A stretch of DNA of 64,000 bases from Fen-1258 sp964595365 (GCA_964595365.1 CAZQQC010000001.1:53410-117409), one strand, 5' to 3'. Counted from the stretch's first letter, positions 43,140 through 53,270 are shown. The notes: generated from the sequence alone by a model not told the origin. Program-made: numbers and translations.

Positions 43140-44248
43140 CCTACCTGCGCAATTTTAAGTTCGGTTGTTTTTACAGTTTGTCTTCCTACATTCACAATTA
43201 TTCCAATTGATACTGCAAAAAGAATTATTGATGTTCCGCCAAAACTTATGAATGGAAGCGTGATGCCTGTTGTTGGCAGCAAGCCGGTTACAACCCCCGC
43301 ATTTATAAATGCACTTATTATTATATTGAATCCCAATCCCAGAACGAGAAGCTGACCGAATTTGTCCTGTGCTTTTTTTGCTATGACGAGACAAGTGAGA
43401 AACAGAACGAGATACAAAAACAAAATTGTGGCTGCGCCAACAAATCCCATCTGTTCGCCAAGAATTGAAAAAATAAAATCGCCGTATGATTCCGGGAGGA
43501 ATAAATCACTTTGCCGGCTGTGTCCTAGTCCAACTCCTAAAAATCCTCCGCTGCCTAATGCAATCTTTGCCTGCTTAACCTGAATGTTAATGTCGCCGCC
43601 GTTAATCAAACTTTCGATAAAAGTGATTACCCTTTCGCGCGAATGTTTGAACAACATGATTACACCGCCAACAGCAAAGCCCGCAGAAAAAATTACTCCG
43701 AAGACGTGTTTCAATTTTGCGCCGCCGGAAAACAAAAGAGCAAAAGCGGTTATTGCAATAATAACACTTGTGCTTACATTCGGCTGAATCAAAACCAATC
43801 CGCTAATTATTCCAATCCATATCAGCGGAAACATGAACCCTTTTTTGAAATCTTTCAGGTCGTCACCCATTCTCTCTATCATCATTGCCAGATGCATAAT
43901 TAAAATAACTTTCGCTGCTTCAGACGGCTGAAATTGAATGAACCCGAGATCAATCCATCTTGAAGCACCTTTTACTTTCGGAGCGAACAAAAACGTTAAC
44001 ACTAAAACTGTAATGATTAAGAACATAAGTTTTTTGCTGTGGTTGCGGTATTTGTCGTAAGGAATCAGAGAGAACACAACCATCGCAATGATTGCAGCAA
44101 TTACTTTCCACAAGTGCAGCTTGAACAAGAAATACAAATTATTGAATCGCATCAGGCTGTATGTTCCGCTTGCTGTCAATACCATAATGGAACCGAGCGC
44201 AATCAGTATCACTACAAAAATTATCAATATTTTGACAAGCGTATTCAT
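43136..44248 (-). CDS. ftsW: Peptidoglycan glycosyltransferase FtsW (SEDS family)
   Basis: This 370-residue polytopic protein polymerises lipid II at the septum together with FtsI. About ten hydrophobic helices are visible. SEDS motifs include ASRWIDLGFIQFQPSEAAKV near residues 95-114, GLVLIQPNVSTSVII, GVGLGHSRQSDLFLPESYGDFIFSILGEQMGF and the final ITLPFISFGGTSI. It partners the class B PBP encoded upstream. It overlaps murD by a single base and murG by 4. Confidence 0.96.
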   Translation of the reverse strand: MNTLVKILIIFVVILIALGSIMVLTASGTYSLMRFNNLYFLFKLHLWKVIAAIIAMVVFSLIPYDKYRNHSKKLMFLIITVLVLTFLFAPKVKGASRWIDLGFIQFQPSEAAKVILIMHLAMMIERMGDDLKDFKKGFMFPLIWIGIISGLVLIQPNVSTSVIIAITAFALLFSGGAKLKHVFGVIFSAGFAVGGVIMLFKHSRERVITFIESLINGGDINIQVKQAKIALGSGGFLGVGLGHSRQSDLFLPESYGDFIFSILGEQMGFVGAATILFLYLVLFLTCLVIAKKAQDKFGQLLVLGLGFNIIISAFINAGVVTGLLPTTGITLPFISFGGTSIILFAVSIGIIVNVGRQTVKTTELKIAQVG

Positions 44249-45597
44249 TAAACTAATTTGTTTACCGCTTCTTTAAAAACTTTTCCGCGATGTTCGTAAT
44301 TGTCGAACATGTCGAAGCTTGCGCATGCCGGTGATAGAAGAACAATCGCTCCCTTCTCAGCTTCTATTCTGCCCGAGTTCACACAACTTTCTATCGAGTC
44401 TTTGATTTCGGTAGGAACAATTGTATGGAAGTAATCGTAAACTTTTTGTGCAGATGAACCGATCGCGTAAATCTTCTTCACATTCTTCTTAACTAACTCT
44501 TTCAAGCGTTCGTAATCGTTCCCCTTGTCTTTTCCACCAAGAATTAAATAGAGAGGTTTATCAAAACTTCTTAGCGCATACCAAACCGAATCAACATTTG
44601 TCGCTTTAGAATCGTTAACAAATTCTACACCGTTAAGCTCGCGCACAAATTCGAGACGGTGTTCAACGCCTTTAAATGAAGAAAATGCGTCACGTATTTT
44701 TTGATCCGGTATGGATAGAAGTTTTGCAACGGCAAGCACCGAAAGGGCATTTGCCAAATTGTGTTCGCCTTTGATATAGAGATCTGTGACCGATGCAACG
44801 GCATCAACCTTTCCAGACCAGGCAAAGAACATCTTGCCTTCTTTATAAAAGGCGCCGGCTGGCAATTCGTCTTTCAACGAGAAGGCAAGTTTCCGAACTT
44901 TTTTATTTTTCAAATTCGCTTTAATGTACCGATCGTCTGCATTATATATGAAATAATCTTCTTCATTTTGATTTGCCGTAACTTTCAATTTCGATTCAAT
45001 GTACTCGTCAAAATTATTGTGATACCTGTCAAGATGATCCGGCGTGATATTTAGTATCAATGAAAAACGCGGTTTGAAACGATCAATGAAATCCAGTTGA
45101 AAACTGGAAGTTTCAAGCGCAACAAATTCATTTTCATTTACCAGCGGAGCGGTTTTGGAAAAAGCGTCGCCTATATTTCCGGCTGTGTAACTTTTTATTC
45201 CAGCCATATTCAGCGTGTACGCCATTAAAGAAGTTGTCGTTGTCTTTCCATTTGTTCCGGTGATCGAAATAATTTCACCTTTGCAGAACCAGGAAGCAAA
45301 TTCAACCTCGCTGAAAATTTTGATTCCTTTTTCTTCTGCTTTCTTCAAAACCGGCGTGTCGCTAGGAACGCCGGGACTTGTTACGATGAAATCGCAATCG
45401 TAAATTTTTTCAGAATGAGCACCAAGTTCATAAGCAATTTTTTCATACTCAAAAATCGAAATCGATTTTTCCAGTTTATCTTTAGGACTGCTGTCGCTCA
45501 CAAATGGAACGGCTCCGAATTTTTTTGCAAGTTTCGCTGCGCCGGTTCCACTTCTAGCTGCACCTATGATTGATATTTTTTTACCTCGAATATCCAT
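44248..45597 (-). CDS. murD: UDP-N-acetylmuramoyl-L-alanine-D-glutamate ligase
   Basis: This 449-residue enzyme adds D-glutamate. The N-terminal domain begins KISIIGAARSGTGAAKLAKKFG; the central ATPase motif is SITGTNGKTTTTSLMAYTL, followed by ALETSSFQLD and NITPDHLDRY with the catalytic residues. The C-terminal domain includes EFVNDSKATNVDSVWYALR and LYLILGGKDKG. Length is typical of MurD. It shares one base with each neighbour. Confidence 0.96.
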   Translation of the reverse strand: MDIRGKKISIIGAARSGTGAAKLAKKFGAVPFVSDSSPKDKLEKSISIFEYEKIAYELGAHSEKIYDCDFIVTSPGVPSDTPVLKKAEEKGIKIFSEVEFASWFCKGEIISITGTNGKTTTTSLMAYTLNMAGIKSYTAGNIGDAFSKTAPLVNENEFVALETSSFQLDFIDRFKPRFSLILNITPDHLDRYHNNFDEYIESKLKVTANQNEEDYFIYNADDRYIKANLKNKKVRKLAFSLKDELPAGAFYKEGKMFFAWSGKVDAVASVTDLYIKGEHNLANALSVLAVAKLLSIPDQKIRDAFSSFKGVEHRLEFVRELNGVEFVNDSKATNVDSVWYALRSFDKPLYLILGGKDKGNDYERLKELVKKNVKKIYAIGSSAQKVYDYFHTIVPTEIKDSIESCVNSGRIEAEKGAIVLLSPACASFDMFDNYEHRGKVFKEAVNKLV

Positions 45598-46706
45598 TAC
45601 CTAACCTTGAACGACGCCAAACTGATTATTGCCAAAATTATTGTGATGATATAGAAACGAATTACAATTTTCGGTTCCGCCCAATCTAACTGCTCAAAGT
45701 GATGATGAATCGGTGCCATCTTAAACATGCGGCGGCCTTCACCGTATTTCTTTTTTGTGTACTTGAAATAAAGACGCTGAATGATAACCGAGAGCGTTTC
45801 GACAAAATAAATTCCTCCAAGTATCGGAATAAGAAGATCTTTTTTGATCAAGATCATCATAACACCGAATGCGCCGCCGAGCGCAAGCGAACCCGTATCT
45901 CCCATAAAGACTTGCGCCGGATAAAAATTGAACCAGAGAAATCCGAGTCCCGCACCAATCATCGCTGCAATAAAAACCGTCAGTTCTCCCGATCCCGGCA
46001 GATACATAATATTCAGATAATCCGCATAGATCACGTTTCCGCTAACATAACTAATAATGGCGAGCGCAAGCATTACAATAATAATCGTTCCTATGGCAAG
46101 TCCGTCAAGTCCATCCGTAAGATTGACAGCGTTGGAAATTGCAGTGATAATAAATACAACCCACGGTATGTAGAGATATGAAAAATCCCAATTCAAATTT
46201 TTGAAGAACGGCAAAGTTGTTTGTGTGTTGAACTGCGCAAATTCCGGCAAAAAATAAATTGCAATGCCAACAACTAGCCCAACAAAAATTTGCCCGATTA
46301 ATTTGTAGCGCGCAATTAACCCCTGCGGAAGTTTTTTAACAACTTTGAGATAGTCATCTAGAAAACCGACGGCACCCAGAAAAATTGTTCCGAACAAAAC
46401 AAGAATTATGTAAGTGCTTTTTATATCGCTCCACAATATAACCGGCAGGACAACCGAAAATAAAATTATCAATCCGCCCATTGTTGGAGTGCCTGCTTTT
46501 TTCTTGTGCGTCTTTGGTCCGTCATCGCGTATAGGCTGATCAACCTGCTGCTTTTTCAACTTATTGATAATTTTCGGTCCGATATAAAGCGACATAACAA
46601 GCGCTGTGATTGCCGCAAGCGCGGAACGAAATGTGAGGAATCGGAACAAATCAAACCCCGGCGGATTAAAACGTAGATTTACCCAATCAAAAAGATAGTA
46701 AAACAT
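45597..46706 (-). CDS. mraY: Phospho-N-acetylmuramoyl-pentapeptide-transferase
   Basis: This 369-residue integral membrane enzyme transfers phospho-MurNAc-pentapeptide to undecaprenyl phosphate, forming lipid I. About ten membrane helices are visible. Catalytic motifs include FLDDYLKVVKK with the magnesium-binding aspartates near 117-127, NLTDGLDGLAIG and VFMGDTGSLALGG, and the histidine loop MAPIHHHFE. KTHKKKAGTPTMGG is the N-terminal conserved loop. Length is normal for Bacteroidota. Confidence 0.97.
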   Translation of the reverse strand: MFYYLFDWVNLRFNPPGFDLFRFLTFRSALAAITALVMSLYIGPKIINKLKKQQVDQPIRDDGPKTHKKKAGTPTMGGLIILFSVVLPVILWSDIKSTYIILVLFGTIFLGAVGFLDDYLKVVKKLPQGLIARYKLIGQIFVGLVVGIAIYFLPEFAQFNTQTTLPFFKNLNWDFSYLYIPWVVFIITAISNAVNLTDGLDGLAIGTIIIVMLALAIISYVSGNVIYADYLNIMYLPGSGELTVFIAAMIGAGLGFLWFNFYPAQVFMGDTGSLALGGAFGVMMILIKKDLLIPILGGIYFVETLSVIIQRLYFKYTKKKYGEGRRMFKMAPIHHHFEQLDWAEPKIVIRFYIITIILAIISLASFKVR

Positions 46707-48091
46707 TATTCAAACCTTGTCTCCAAAATGTTAACGAATTCTTCCATCTTCATTCCGCGCGAACCTTTAACCAGAATTACGGAATCTTCGATCTTTTCAT
46801 ATTTTAGATAGAGAGATAAAGCTTCGCGAAGATGGAAATGAATTGATCTTACTTTTATCTTTCTTAATTTTTTGTGCAGATTTTTCATCATGGTGCCAAC
46901 AGTAAGCACCGTGGTATTTTTGTCCGGAGAAAATTTTTTGGCTAACGAAGAATGAAGTTTAGCCGATTGGCTACCCAGCTCAAACATATCGCCGAGGACA
47001 AATAATTTTTTCTTGAACTTTTTAACTTTTTGAACAAGATCGATTGCAGATTCCGTTGATGCTGGACTCGCGTTATAAGTATCGTCGATTACAACTGCAT
47101 GTTTGAATTTTTTCACTTCCAGCCTCCCGTAAACCGATTTTAATTTCTTAGAACCGTTAACGATTTGCCTTGGTGTTAATCCTAATTCCAATGCCACAGC
47201 AGATGCAGCTAAAAAATTTTTCGCGTTCGATTCTCCGTAAATCGGAAGAACCGTTTCAAATTTCCTGCCGTCTTGAATTCTAATTTTTGTTCTGCCGTCG
47301 TTGGTATAACCCAGCATTTTCCCCCTCACATTGGCGGAGCTTTTGAATCCAAATGTAATTTTGTTTTTATATTTTTTGGTTCGAGCGCTGATTATCGCGT
47401 CATCAATGTTTACGAAAATTTTACCGCGGCAATTTATTGCCGCATCGAACAAAGCCGATTTTTCTTTGTAAACACTTTCGCAATTTTTCAAAAATTCCAG
47501 ATGGGAATCGCCAATATTAGTTATCAACGCGTAATCCGGCTGAGAAATTGCCGCCGAGTACGCAATCTCTCCGAAATGATTTGTTCCATGTTCAAGAACA
47601 AGCACTTCGCATTTTTCACCGGCATTTAAAATTGTCAGAGGAACGCCAATATGATTATTGTTGTTCGCTTCAGTTTTTACAACAGAATATTTTTCGCCTA
47701 GAATTGTTGCAATCATTTCCTTCACAGTAGTTTTACCGTTGCTGCCGGTAATTGAAATTACTTTTGCTTTTAATTTATTTCGCCATGTCCTGGCAATTTC
47801 TCCGAATGCTATTGTCGTATCGTTCACAGTTACAACCGGTATTCGTAATGAATCAAATCTTTTAAATTTTTTCTCATTCACCACAATTGCATGCGCACCA
47901 TTTTCGATTGCTTTGAAAACGAAATCGTGTCCGTCGAATTTTTCTCCTTTAATCGCTACAAACAAACAACCTTTCCTCACTTTTCTTGAATCAATTACAA
48001 CCGAAGAAACAGGCTTGTAAAGGTCGGGATTATAGATCACCGCACGTGTAATGTTGAACAAGTCTCCAATTGTAATTTTTATTTTGCCCAT
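46706..48091 (-). CDS. murF: UDP-N-acetylmuramoyl-tripeptide-D-alanyl-D-alanine ligase
   Basis: This 461-residue ligase adds D-Ala-D-Ala to complete the pentapeptide. VVIDSRKVRKGCLFVAIKG is the N-terminal substrate loop, SITGSNGKTTVKEMIATIL the P-loop, VLEHGTNHFGEI the middle motif, and VIDDTYNASPASTESAI the C-terminal signature that distinguishes MurF. It overlaps the end of murE by 13 bases and mraY by 1. Internal lysine-rich stretches are unusual but do not disturb motifs. Confidence 0.96.
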   Translation of the reverse strand: MGKIKITIGDLFNITRAVIYNPDLYKPVSSVVIDSRKVRKGCLFVAIKGEKFDGHDFVFKAIENGAHAIVVNEKKFKRFDSLRIPVVTVNDTTIAFGEIARTWRNKLKAKVISITGSNGKTTVKEMIATILGEKYSVVKTEANNNNHIGVPLTILNAGEKCEVLVLEHGTNHFGEIAYSAAISQPDYALITNIGDSHLEFLKNCESVYKEKSALFDAAINCRGKIFVNIDDAIISARTKKYKNKITFGFKSSANVRGKMLGYTNDGRTKIRIQDGRKFETVLPIYGESNAKNFLAASAVALELGLTPRQIVNGSKKLKSVYGRLEVKKFKHAVVIDDTYNASPASTESAIDLVQKVKKFKKKLFVLGDMFELGSQSAKLHSSLAKKFSPDKNTTVLTVGTMMKNLHKKLRKIKVRSIHFHLREALSLYLKYEKIEDSVILVKGSRGMKMEEFVNILETRFE

Positions 48092-49557
48092 CCGGCTAAA
48101 TATTTTTGTGCAATCTCTTTATCCGAAAAATGCTTTCGCACTCCATTGACTTCTTGATAATTTTCGTGTCCTTTCCCTGCAATCAAAATCACGGCGTTAT
48201 CTTCGCTTTCAAAAACAGCCGAACGAATTGCTTCCTCGCGGTTTTCAATAACACGGTAATTGTTGAATTTGATTCCTTTCAAAATATCATCAATGATCTG
48301 GAAAGGATCTTCGGTGCGCGGATTATCCGACGTTACATAAACACGATCGCTCATAGATGCAGCTATGTCTCCCATCACGGGGCGTTTGGTTTTATCGCGG
48401 TCTCCACCGCAGCCGAACACTGTGTAAACCGGTCGTTCTTTCTTTACAATGTGACGAACGGCTTTCAAAGCTTGAAGCAGGGAATCCGATGTGTGTGAAT
48501 AATCAACAATCACTTTTTTATTTTTTTCGGAAACAACTTCAAATCTTCCGGGAACTTGCGGTGTCGTTCTAATACCTTTAATCGCTGTGCCGGCATCGAT
48601 CCCGCTGACAATTGCAGTAACGAACGCAGCGGAAGCGTTGTATGCATTGAAATGCCCGACCAAGCCTGTCGTTATATGATAATCCTTGCCGAGGTAATTG
48701 AGAATGAAACTTGTTCCATCGAGTGTAAATTCAATGTTGCCGAGAACAAAGTCACTTATCGAAACCGAACCGTAAGAATATTTTTTTGCTTTGGAATCTT
48801 TGAGAATGGATTTCGAATTCGGATCATCTGCATTGAAAATAATTTTTCCGATTTGCGGAATTATATCGAACAGAATTTTTTTCGATTCAAGATAGTGATC
48901 GAACGTTTTATGGTAATCCATGTGATCGGAAGTAATGTTAGTAAAGATTCCTATGTCGAAGTTCATGTAATCAACTCTATTTAAGCGTAAAGCATGAGAC
49001 GATACTTCCATGGCGCAATGTGTGCACCCTTCGGAAACCATTTGCGAAAGAAGAGCATTAATTTCATTTGCCTGAGGTGTTGTCAATGCGGTTTTAACTT
49101 CGCGTTCGCCTATATAATTTGCGATAGTGCCTATCAATCCAGTTTTGTAACCGGCTATCTGAAAAATATTCTTTATGTAAAATGCAGTGGTAGTTTTTCC
49201 TTTTGTGCCGGAGATTCCGATGAGCATTAGTTTTTTAGACGGTTCGCCATAAAAAATATTCGAAATTTCTGCCAGGGATTTTCTGCTGTTCTTAACTACT
49301 ATTTTCACACAGCCGGCATGAGCAAACATCTGATCCGGAACGGCATCTGCTTTTTGCAGAACAATACCCGATGCGCCTTGATTAATTGCGTCCTGAATAA
49401 ATTTATGACCGTCCGTTTTGAAACCTTCTATTGCAAAAAAGAGCGAGTTCTTACCGGTCAATCTTGAATCAATTGTGATGTCTGTAATTTCTTTCAGCTC
49501 TGCATTTCCAATCACCTGCACAACTTTTGCTTTATCTAACAATTCGCTCAACTTCAT
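48079..49557 (-). CDS. murE: UDP-N-acetylmuramoyl-tripeptide synthetase, meso-diaminopimelate type
   Basis: This 492-residue Mur ligase adds the third residue of the stem peptide. DITIDSRLTGKNSLFFAIEG is the N-terminal motif, GISGTKGKTTTAFYIKNIF the P-loop, and CAMEVSSHAL and NITSDHMDYH the central motifs. The loop TSDNPRTEDP near 409 contains DNPR, the tetrapeptide linked to meso-diaminopimelate recognition, so the wall is probably A2pm-type as in Gram-negative bacteria. GKGHENYQ lies near the C-terminus. Confidence 0.96.
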   Translation of the reverse strand: MKLSELLDKAKVVQVIGNAELKEITDITIDSRLTGKNSLFFAIEGFKTDGHKFIQDAINQGASGIVLQKADAVPDQMFAHAGCVKIVVKNSRKSLAEISNIFYGEPSKKLMLIGISGTKGKTTTAFYIKNIFQIAGYKTGLIGTIANYIGEREVKTALTTPQANEINALLSQMVSEGCTHCAMEVSSHALRLNRVDYMNFDIGIFTNITSDHMDYHKTFDHYLESKKILFDIIPQIGKIIFNADDPNSKSILKDSKAKKYSYGSVSISDFVLGNIEFTLDGTSFILNYLGKDYHITTGLVGHFNAYNASAAFVTAIVSGIDAGTAIKGIRTTPQVPGRFEVVSEKNKKVIVDYSHTSDSLLQALKAVRHIVKKERPVYTVFGCGGDRDKTKRPVMGDIAASMSDRVYVTSDNPRTEDPFQIIDDILKGIKFNNYRVIENREEAIRSAVFESEDNAVILIAGKGHENYQEVNGVRKHFSDKEIAQKYLAGWAK

Positions 49558-51581
49558 CAGTTTAAACTCGTCAAAGTTTTTTTAATTGGTTGTTCACATT
49601 TGAGAATACACACTGAGCCCTGTTTTATCTGCGAGCCGGGTTCCAGACTTTGCCAGACAACTTTTCCAATTCCGTTAATCCTGTATTTCATACCTAACTG
49701 ATTAAGCAATGCAACAGCATCTCTCACCGATCGATTAACTAAATTCGGAACAACATTTTTATTTTCATCTGTTGTGAACCGCTGACGAAAATTTTCCGTT
49801 TTTTCCTCGGCTACATTTTGGTACGATCTTGCAACAGGTTTCGGCACAGTTTTCAAATTTGCCATCAGCAGATCAACCCAATTTTGTTTTCTCTCAATTT
49901 TTTTTCTATCCGGTACAAGATTTAAATCGGCTTGCAACATTCGTTTTGCTATCCCGCGAAAGATAGGTGCCGAAACCAATCCTCCATACTGACCAACTTT
50001 CGGTGCGCTTACTTCAATCAAGCAAACTATCTGTGGATGATCTGCCGGAAAAAATCCAACGAATGTTGAGTTGTGCTGGCTTCCGGAATAATTGCTGTTT
50101 ACCAACCGCTGCGAAGTTCCGGTTTTACCGCCAACTAAAACGTTATCGAGCTGCGCTTCTGTACCTGTGCCGTGTTCAACAACACCAACCATTATTCGCT
50201 TAAGTCTGTCGGATGTCTGCTTGCTAACGACGGTTCTAATTTTTTCTGTTTGACCTTCAAAAACTGTTTTACCATTGCTGTCGATAATTGATTTCACAAT
50301 GAAAGGTTTCAAAAGAGTTCCGCCGTTTATTACTGCACTGTAAGCATTAATAAGCTGAAGCGGTGTCACGGCAATTTCATAACCAAACGAAATGAATGCT
50401 TTTGAAATAGCAGAAAAGTTTGCCGGATTTTTTAGAAAACCGTCTGCTTCTCCCGGCAGGTCTACAGCAGTTGCATTGCCAAATCCGAAGTCTCTCAAAT
50501 ATTTGTAAAGCATCTCGTCGGGAATTCTTGCAGAAAGTTTTGCCATTCCTATATTACTAGATTGCTCTAATACTTCCCGAACGGCCAGTTTATCATATTT
50601 ATGAGTATCAAGTATAGGTACGTTCTTTAATCTATAGACACCATTTTCGGTATCGATGATTTCATCTTCTTTCACAAAATTATTTTCAAACAGGATCGAC
50701 ATAATGATCGGCTTAATAGTTGACCCCGGTTCGTATGTATCAGTAATTGCTCTGTCTCTCCTGGCTTCAGCAGGAAACAAATCATAGTTAGCCGGATCAT
50801 AATCCGGTAAATTTGCCAATGCATAAATCTCACCTGTGTTCGGATTCATTATGATACCGACTGCAGATACACCACCGTATTTTTGCAAACCGGCGGCAAG
50901 TTCTTCTTCTAAAATTTTTTGATACGTCTTATTGATGGTTAGTGTTACTGTATTACCGGGGATCTGTGCTTGAGATTGTTTTTCATCGACGGACAAAATT
51001 CTTCCCAACACGTCGCGTTCGTAAATATAATTTCCATCAATGCCGGTCAGGTATTTATCGTAGTTTTTTTCAACCCCTTCAATTCCTTTCATATCACTCT
51101 TGTTAACAAAACCAAGCACGTGAGATGCAAGACTGCCGTATGGATAAACCCTTGTAAAGTCTTCCATCGAGAATAACCCGTCAACAACAAGTTTTCTTAA
51201 CTGTAATGCTTTATCCATGCTTATTTTTTTTTCGAGGCAAACGTTATTAACGCCCTCGTCGATTAATTTCTTGTAATATTGTTTTGTCTTACCAAAGACA
51301 TTTGAAAACGCCGAAGAGATGCTCTCAACTTTTTGTTGAGTCATCATCCTCCTGTCTGCATAAAACGAAATATTGTCCCTGGTGTAACTCAAAACTTCTC
51401 CGTTGTAATCTTTAATTATTCCGCGTTCGGCTTTTACAGTTTGCGGCTTGTTCTGTTGACGCTCAGCTACCAGAGAATAATACTCATGATTGGTAACCTG
51501 AACTGTGAATAGTTTTGCTACCAGCAAAAGAAACATTAGCAATATTCCTGCTGTTAGTATGAGCGCACGAGAGTTAATCAT
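49557..51581 (-). CDS. ftsI: Division-specific penicillin-binding protein FtsI (class B PBP, one PASTA domain)
   Basis: This 674-residue transpeptidase crosslinks septal peptidoglycan. One membrane helix (about 6-24) is followed by the dimerisation domain and a transpeptidase domain. The active site motif STIK lies at about 290, SSN (in EQSSNIGMAKL) and GGKTGTSQR (KTG, near 485) are the other two catalytic motifs. A single PASTA domain ends the protein (about 605-667: VPNLVNRSVRDAVALLNQLG). The PASTA domain is frequent in Bacteroidota FtsI. It overlaps ftsL by 8 bases. Confidence 0.95.
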   Translation of the reverse strand: MINSRALILTAGILLMFLLLVAKLFTVQVTNHEYYSLVAERQQNKPQTVKAERGIIKDYNGEVLSYTRDNISFYADRRMMTQQKVESISSAFSNVFGKTKQYYKKLIDEGVNNVCLEKKISMDKALQLRKLVVDGLFSMEDFTRVYPYGSLASHVLGFVNKSDMKGIEGVEKNYDKYLTGIDGNYIYERDVLGRILSVDEKQSQAQIPGNTVTLTINKTYQKILEEELAAGLQKYGGVSAVGIIMNPNTGEIYALANLPDYDPANYDLFPAEARRDRAITDTYEPGSTIKPIIMSILFENNFVKEDEIIDTENGVYRLKNVPILDTHKYDKLAVREVLEQSSNIGMAKLSARIPDEMLYKYLRDFGFGNATAVDLPGEADGFLKNPANFSAISKAFISFGYEIAVTPLQLINAYSAVINGGTLLKPFIVKSIIDSNGKTVFEGQTEKIRTVVSKQTSDRLKRIMVGVVEHGTGTEAQLDNVLVGGKTGTSQRLVNSNYSGSQHNSTFVGFFPADHPQIVCLIEVSAPKVGQYGGLVSAPIFRGIAKRMLQADLNLVPDRKKIERKQNWVDLLMANLKTVPKPVARSYQNVAEEKTENFRQRFTTDENKNVVPNLVNRSVRDAVALLNQLGMKYRINGIGKVVWQSLEPGSQIKQGSVCILKCEQPIKKTLTSLN

Positions 51582-51894
51582 ATTTGTCGTTTACAAGTTT
51601 TTCAATTTGCTTTATCTGTTCTATTGAAGCCTGAATTGCATCGAGGTTATCGCCAAGTCTTATCATTCCCAACGAATCCTGAGCAAACTTTACAATTCTA
51701 TCTTCCGATGTTAGTTTTTGTATCTCAACAACTTTTGCTTCAATTCTATTTTTTCTTTCATTTAGCAACTGCCGCTTGTAAATTTTTTCCTTGTTAATTC
51801 TTTTTATTTCAGTAAGAGTAACTACATAAGTAAACAAGAGAACGGCAACGGCAACTACTATCACTAAAAAATTCTTTAACGACGATCCTTTCAT
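51574..51894 (-). CDS. ftsL: FtsL-like division protein
   Basis: This 106-residue bitopic protein has a membrane helix (about 7-26, NFLVIVVAVAVLLFTYVVTL) and an extracytoplasmic coiled coil with heptads (INKEKIYKRQLLNERKNRIEAKVVEIQKL). The C-terminal motif RIVKFAQDSLGMIRLGDNL is that of FtsL/DivIC-type proteins, which bind FtsQ and activate FtsWI. The identity comes mostly from position between rsmH and ftsI plus architecture, because FtsL sequences diverge quickly. Confidence 0.85.
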   Translation of the reverse strand: MKGSSLKNFLVIVVAVAVLLFTYVVTLTEIKRINKEKIYKRQLLNERKNRIEAKVVEIQKLTSEDRIVKFAQDSLGMIRLGDNLDAIQASIEQIKQIEKLVNDKYD

Positions 51895-51897
51895 TTG

Positions 51898-52818
51898 TTA
51901 TACTCTTTCTGCAACGCGCAGTTTTGTGCTCCTTGACCGTTTGTTTGAAATTATTTCTTCTTCCGATGGAACTATTGGCTTATGCGTAATTAATTTCAAA
52001 CGTTGTTTTTTTCCGCAAATGCAAACCGGTGTTCCCGGGGGACAAATACATGTTAGCGTTTCATATTTAAATTTTTCTTTCACGATCCTGTCTTCCAGAG
52101 AATGATAAGTTAAAATTACAATTCTTCCTCCGCTCTTAAGCAGAGTTATGGATCTATCCAGAAAGACTTTTAAATCATCCAGTTCATTGTTCACATATAT
52201 TCTAAGTGCCTGGAATATTCGCGACAATGATTTGACCAGATATCTTTGAGGCGTAACGGTTTCTACAATTTTCTTGAGCTGAAAAGTGCGCAAGATTTTT
52301 TCTTTTTGCCTAAGTTCAATTATTTTTTTCGCAATCAGCTTTGATTTTTTTTCTTCACCATATTCAAACAAAATATTGGCGATCTCATCCTGTGAAAAGC
52401 TGTTTAAGACATCCGCTGCCGATAACCCTTCGTTTTTATTCATCCTGAGATCAAGTATAGTATCTTCACGGAACGTAAATCCAGATTCAGCATTATCTAG
52501 CTGATATGAAGAAACTCCCAAGTCTGCAAAGATGCCGTCAAATTCTTCAATGAACTCAATTTTTGATATTGAATTAATATTTGTGAAACTGGTGTGATAG
52601 ATTGAAAATCTTGAATCGGATTCAAATCTGTTTTTACAATATTCAAATGCTGATTGGTCTTTGTCTGTTGCAATCAGTTTACCCTTTATATTTAATTTGT
52701 TTAGTATCTCTTGAGAATGACCGCCAAATCCTACAGTACCGTCAAAGTAAATTCCCTCTTGCCTTGTAACCAAATAGTAGATGCTTTCTTCAAGTAAAAC
52801 TGGTACATGAAAAATCAT
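51898..52818 (-). CDS. rsmH: 16S rRNA (cytosine(1402)-N4)-methyltransferase RsmH
   Basis: This 306-residue enzyme methylates C1402 in the decoding site. HVPVLLEESIYYL leads into the SAM-binding loop DGTVGFGGHSQEIL (about 26-39). FDGIFADLGVSSYQLD and GGRIVILTYHSLEDRIVKEKF are typical motifs. A cysteine-rich segment CICPPGTPVCICGKK (about 266-280) is present, as in other family members. It overlaps mraZ by 4 bases. Confidence 0.96.
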   Translation of the reverse strand: MIFHVPVLLEESIYYLVTRQEGIYFDGTVGFGGHSQEILNKLNIKGKLIATDKDQSAFEYCKNRFESDSRFSIYHTSFTNINSISKIEFIEEFDGIFADLGVSSYQLDNAESGFTFREDTILDLRMNKNEGLSAADVLNSFSQDEIANILFEYGEEKKSKLIAKKIIELRQKEKILRTFQLKKIVETVTPQRYLVKSLSRIFQALRIYVNNELDDLKVFLDRSITLLKSGGRIVILTYHSLEDRIVKEKFKYETLTCICPPGTPVCICGKKQRLKLITHKPIVPSEEEIISNKRSRSTKLRVAERV

Positions 52819-53264
52819 TTCTGTTTTTTCTGCATTATAGATTTTGCAATTTCTGCAAATGGTTTTACGTTTTCTTTTTTGTGTGAATCATAAACTTCTG
52901 GATTCCAGATTTCAATTTTTTTATTCTGACCTAGAATAAAAACTTCTCTTTCTATTCCAGCAAACTCTAAAAGATTTTTGGGTACGAATAATCTCGATTG
53001 AGAATCGAGTTTGTACTCGGCAGCTAATTCGAACAGCATTCTTTTGAATGCGGCTTCTTCCTCGTTAAAATCGTCGAGTTGGTTCACACGCGCAAGAACC
53101 TCTTCCTTCCAAAAATCTTGCGGATAAACATCGATGCACCTAACAATTCCACGAGTCATTACAAAGGTTTCATTCGCTGCTTCATTCACATATTTTTTAA
53201 ATATGGAAGGGATACTAATTCTTCCTTTTGTATCAACCGAATATTTAAAACTGCCGATAAACAT
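52815..53264 (-). CDS. mraZ: Transcriptional regulator MraZ
   Basis: This 149-residue protein carries two AbrB-like DxxxR motifs typical of MraZ: SVDTKGRISIPSIFKKY (about 9-25) and KLDSQSRLFVPKNLLEFAG (about 90-108). MraZ binds direct repeats of a TGGG-type box upstream of its own gene and controls dcw expression. Such repeats are visible just upstream at 53,271-53,305. Start ATG at 53,264 is preceded by GGAAAG. Confidence 0.95.
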   Translation of the reverse strand: MFIGSFKYSVDTKGRISIPSIFKKYVNEAANETFVMTRGIVRCIDVYPQDFWKEEVLARVNQLDDFNEEEAAFKRMLFELAAEYKLDSQSRLFVPKNLLEFAGIEREVFILGQNKKIEIWNPEVYDSHKKENVKPFAEIAKSIMQKKQK

Positions 53265-53270
53265 TGTCTT

